This document shows positions 6,109 through 8,599 of a stretch of DNA of 8,599 bases, piece by piece. Source of the stretch: CAWUKT01 sp963923035 (lineage in GTDB: Bacteria; Bacteroidota; Bacteroidia; J057; JADKCL01); assembly GCA_963923035.1 (NCBI GenBank), contig CAWUKT010000143.1:1-8599 (forward strand). Direction: 5' to 3'. The notes under the pieces are model-generated. The model had not been told where the DNA came from and did no database searches. It saw only the letters and a list, made by a program, of their open reading frames with translations. Positions within the stretch are counted from its first letter, which is position 1; each line of letters starts with the position of its first letter. A program made the translations under genes and the position numbers.

Positions 6109-8520
6109 ATGTCTACCCATTCTACGCGCCAGCGTCGTCAGGACGCTTCTGCTAACACTAATGCTATGCCTGAAGCCGGGACGCGGTCTTTCGCTCCCCC
6201 CGCAGTGCAAATGCTCGCCCAAAACAATGCGCCTCAAGGTGCTCCCGTCCAACGCAACGAAATTTCCGAAACTGTAACGGATGATGTCATGACCCACCTG
6301 AACCACCGGGAGGGTCGTCGCCGTGACGTCTATATCGACTCAGAAGGTTACCCCACCGGTGGGGTCGGCCACCTGATGTCCCGGGCGGACCTCGCCCGGT
6401 ACCCTGTGGGTTCTATCGTTCCCGATTCTCAAATCGACGCCTGGTTGGCGGCTGACTCCAGCGACGCTTATGCAGCGGCAGTCCAGCAGGCCATCGAAAT
6501 CCGCTACGAAAACCAACTTCTGGTGGACATTCTTACTTCGGTCAACTTCCAAAGCGGTACCCGCTGGTACGAAGAACATGCCAATACCTGGCGCAAACTG
6601 AAGGCCCAGCAGTGGGAAGCTGCGGCCCTGGAAGTGGCCGACAGCCAGTGGTTTGAACAAACCCCGGTTCGGATCACCGACTTCCAACGTGTCCTCCTGG
6701 CCATCGCAGGCCGTCCCAACGATTACGATTCCGTTCGCGCCTTCAACGCCGACAATATCCGCAAGTGGGGCGCCGTCTTCCCGTCCCGCCGCAGCTTCTA
6801 CGAATACCACTTTGATGGCGCCAGCGCCGATACCGGTGGCCAGACCACAGGTGGTCAGACCTCAGATCCCGCCACTCAAGGCGGAGGCAACGGCATTTCA
6901 GCCGCTGTTGGTCTGAGTTCCAGCGGTGAATTTACCGGCACCAACGCGGATACCATGCGGGTTCAGCAGTTGCTGATCAACGCTGGCGTTTTGCCCGCGA
7001 CCCGGGTCAACCAAGCCGGCGAAACCGTCTCCAACGCCGACGGGTTTGTCGGTGGCACCACCGTCGCCGCCATCCGCGCCTTCCAGGCATCGGTTGTCGG
7101 CATGGCCGAGCCCGATGGCCGGATTGATGTCGGTGGAGGCACCTGGACCGCCCTCGTCGCTTACGAAGGTCAGTCCGCCGAAACCGCCCCGCCAGAAACC
7201 GAAGGCACCACTTCCGAGCCCACGGCCGAAGAAGTCCAGTCCCCTACCGAAGAAACTCCCACCAACGATACGGAAACCACCACTGAGACGCCTACGGCAG
7301 CCCCCGAAATTCCGGCTGTCACCGGTACCTTGAGTGGCCCGGTTGGCCTCGGCCCGGATGGAAAAGCCTTTGTCGGATCCCAGGGCGATATCATGAAGGT
7401 CCAACAGCTCCTCATCAACAATGGTTTGCTGCCTGCTACCCGCGTCAACAAGGCGGGTGATACCGTCTCCAACGTCGACGGATTCCTGGGCGATGTCACC
7501 ATCGCTGCCATCACCTCCTTTCAAAAGGATGTCCTTGGGTTCAACAACCCCGATGGCCGCATCGATCCGGGCGGCAAGACCTGGGAAGGTCTCACCGGCC
7601 AATCCGGCTCGGGCTACGAAGCGGAAGACGATTCGGCCGATCCAGTTTCCGATGTCACGCCTACCACCGAACCTGACAGCGGTAACCTAGACACCGGCAA
7701 CTCCGATGTGGACGGAGGCCAGACCCAGACGCCGACCGGCGGATTGGGTGGCGGTCCCGAAGCCTTCGATGCCGTTCCGGCCAACTACAGCGGCCAGTTC
7801 AATATTGGTGGCCGCGTGGGTGGCAACCCGAATTATGTCGGCGCGCCGGCGGCTCAAGACCGGGCCCGCATCGAGATCATGCTGCGCATGATCGGCTATA
7901 GCCTGAATCCGACAGCTTCCAACCGCAGAGGAGAAACCTGGAAGCGCCGCCAGCTGGCGAACTGTATCGCCAACTTCCAGGCCCGGGTGCCTGGCCTGGC
8001 CCGCGATGCCATCGTGGATCCGGGAGGCAATACCTGGAAGGCCCTTGTCGTCGCGGCCTATACCGTCAGCGGCGGCTCGCCGATGAGTGATACCCAGATG
8101 AACGCCCAGTACCAGGCCCGTCTCGGTTCGTCCAGCGACGTTCCCAGCGACCTCAAGTCCAAGTGTGGCGGCGGTCACCTCGTCGGCATCGACAAGAGTG
8201 GCTACCTGCTCCCCGACGAACTCCATACCAATGGCCGCAACCTCGCGACCGCCCTGGATACCATCGTGGATCAACTCGGTCAGTTCTCCATCTCCAATGC
8301 TTACCGCTCTCCCGAGCACAACGTGAAGATCGGCAGTACGGCCAGCGCCAGCCAGCACGTGATTGGCTATGCGGCGGATATCCAGCACGGCAGCCCGGGC
8401 TGGCTCAAGCGCCAACTCCTCCAGATGATGCGGAATGGAACCATTCCGCCCGGTGGGGTAGGACAGTACTCATGGGGGGTCCACTACGACCTTCGCGGTA
8501 CGATCACCGACTTCCAGTAA
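6109..8520 (+). CDS. Two-enzyme peptidoglycan hydrolase: GH24 lysozyme, PG-binding modules, M15 peptidase
   Basis: An 803-residue protein. Residues 1-50 are a polar, disordered tail (SFAPPAVQ at 27-34, PVQRN at 46-50) without a signal peptide. Residues about 53-230 are a T4-type lysozyme: Glu68, Asp77 and Thr83 have exactly the 0/+9/+15 spacing of T4 Glu11-Asp20-Thr26, and SQWFEQTPVR (179-188) matches T4 SRWYNQTPNR. This part should cleave the glycan strand. Three peptidoglycan-binding-like modules follow (about 272-352, 418-497 and 563-649), separated by Gly/Thr, Thr/Glu/Pro and Asp/Gly/Thr linkers. Residues about 690-803 are an M15 (M15_3-like) zinc peptidase with NAYRSPEHN (730-738), ligands His750 and Asp757 in SQHVIGYAAD, and His792 in GVHYDL; it should cut the stem peptide or cross-link. 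Lacking a signal peptide, it must leave by another route, such as injection or lysis. An endolysin or a contractile-injection cargo are both possible; no phage or tail genes lie in the window. Confidence 0.92.
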   Translation: MSTHSTRQRRQDASANTNAMPEAGTRSFAPPAVQMLAQNNAPQGAPVQRNEISETVTDDVMTHLNHREGRRRDVYIDSEGYPTGGVGHLMSRADLARYPVGSIVPDSQIDAWLAADSSDAYAAAVQQAIEIRYENQLLVDILTSVNFQSGTRWYEEHANTWRKLKAQQWEAAALEVADSQWFEQTPVRITDFQRVLLAIAGRPNDYDSVRAFNADNIRKWGAVFPSRRSFYEYHFDGASADTGGQTTGGQTSDPATQGGGNGISAAVGLSSSGEFTGTNADTMRVQQLLINAGVLPATRVNQAGETVSNADGFVGGTTVAAIRAFQASVVGMAEPDGRIDVGGGTWTALVAYEGQSAETAPPETEGTTSEPTAEEVQSPTEETPTNDTETTTETPTAAPEIPAVTGTLSGPVGLGPDGKAFVGSQGDIMKVQQLLINNGLLPATRVNKAGDTVSNVDGFLGDVTIAAITSFQKDVLGFNNPDGRIDPGGKTWEGLTGQSGSGYEAEDDSADPVSDVTPTTEPDSGNLDTGNSDVDGGQTQTPTGGLGGGPEAFDAVPANYSGQFNIGGRVGGNPNYVGAPAAQDRARIEIMLRMIGYSLNPTASNRRGETWKRRQLANCIANFQARVPGLARDAIVDPGGNTWKALVVAAYTVSGGSPMSDTQMNAQYQARLGSSSDVPSDLKSKCGGGHLVGIDKSGYLLPDELHTNGRNLATALDTIVDQLGQFSISNAYRSPEHNVKIGSTASASQHVIGYAADIQHGSPGWLKRQLLQMMRNGTIPPGGVGQYSWGVHYDLRGTITDFQ
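6922..7599 (+). repeat. Duplicated peptidoglycan-binding module inside the lysin gene
   Basis: The coding segments 6922-7164 and 7360-7599 are copies of one another. Residues 281-346 and 427-492 align without gaps at 45 of 66 identities by hand, with shared blocks VQQLLIN, LPATRVN, AG(E/D)TVSN, DGF and PDGRID. A third, much diverged copy (7795-8055, residues 563-649) keeps ANFQARVPGL and VDPGGNTWKAL. Copies 1 and 2 look like a fairly recent duplication together with a linker. Confidence 0.8.
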
Positions 8521-8545
8521 GGAAATCTATCACCAGATATATAGA

Positions 8546-8575
8546 GAGGCTGTCTCAAAAGAGGCGGCCTCTTTT
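8546..8575 (+). terminator. Strong intrinsic terminator of the lysin gene
   Basis: GAGGCTGTCTC (8546-8556), loop AAAA, and GAGGCGGCCTC (8561-8571) form an 11-bp stem with two G-U wobbles, followed by TTTTGTTAT. The wobbles pair only in the + strand RNA; the - strand would have A-C mismatches, so the terminator is directional. It lies 25 bases after the stop codon and indicates that the lysin gene ends its transcript. Confidence 0.88.
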
Positions 8576-8599
8576 GTTATCCATAAAAAAGCGTTGGCA

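Noticed and set aside
8546..8576. GAGGCTGTCTCAAAAG resembles the terminal repeat of some insertion sequences
   Set aside because: It is fully explained as the left arm and loop of an 11-bp terminator stem followed by T's, right after a stop codon; there is no transposase or second end in view, although the sequence beyond the window is unseen.

Overview
The window looks like chromosomal DNA of a fairly GC-rich member of the Bacteroidota. Three things point there: promoter boxes of the TAnnTTTG type instead of sigma-70 boxes, poor Shine-Dalgarno sites, and protein types common in that phylum (a 7TM-AraC regulator and a 'QTAIYGLSSI' flippase). A Saprospiria/Lewinella-like source is my guess and is not proven by the sequence. 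All five firm genes lie on the + strand, and each seems to have its own promoter, so this is a row of single genes and not one operon.

Left edge (1-180): a degenerate 21-bp tandem repeat, open in one reading frame that ends in an ATGA overlap with the next gene. 177-1736: a MOP-superfamily polysaccharide flippase. 1816-3075: xseA, the large subunit of exonuclease VII, without an adjacent xseB. 3214-5082: a membrane-spanning regulator with a signal peptide, two tandem starch-binding-like (CBM20/AMPK-type) domains outside, seven membrane helices and a cytoplasmic AraC DNA-binding domain.

5185-5901: a lipoprotein of unknown function with a clean lipobox and a low-complexity linker. 5902-6108: a 207-base gap holding the best promoter of the window. 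6109-8520: an 803-residue peptidoglycan hydrolase with an N-terminal T4-type (GH24) lysozyme, three peptidoglycan-binding-like modules on Thr/Glu/Gly-rich linkers and a C-terminal M15 zinc peptidase. It has no signal peptide, and its N-terminal tail resembles those of proteins linked to contractile injection systems. A strong terminator (8546-8575) closes the gene.

The two most interesting items are the glycan-sensor/7TM/AraC fusion and the two-enzyme lysin. The lipoprotein next to the lysin could be a protective partner, but that is only a positional guess. Two genes (xseA and the lipoprotein) have a -7 box only 3-4 bases before the ATG, which suggests leaderless transcripts.
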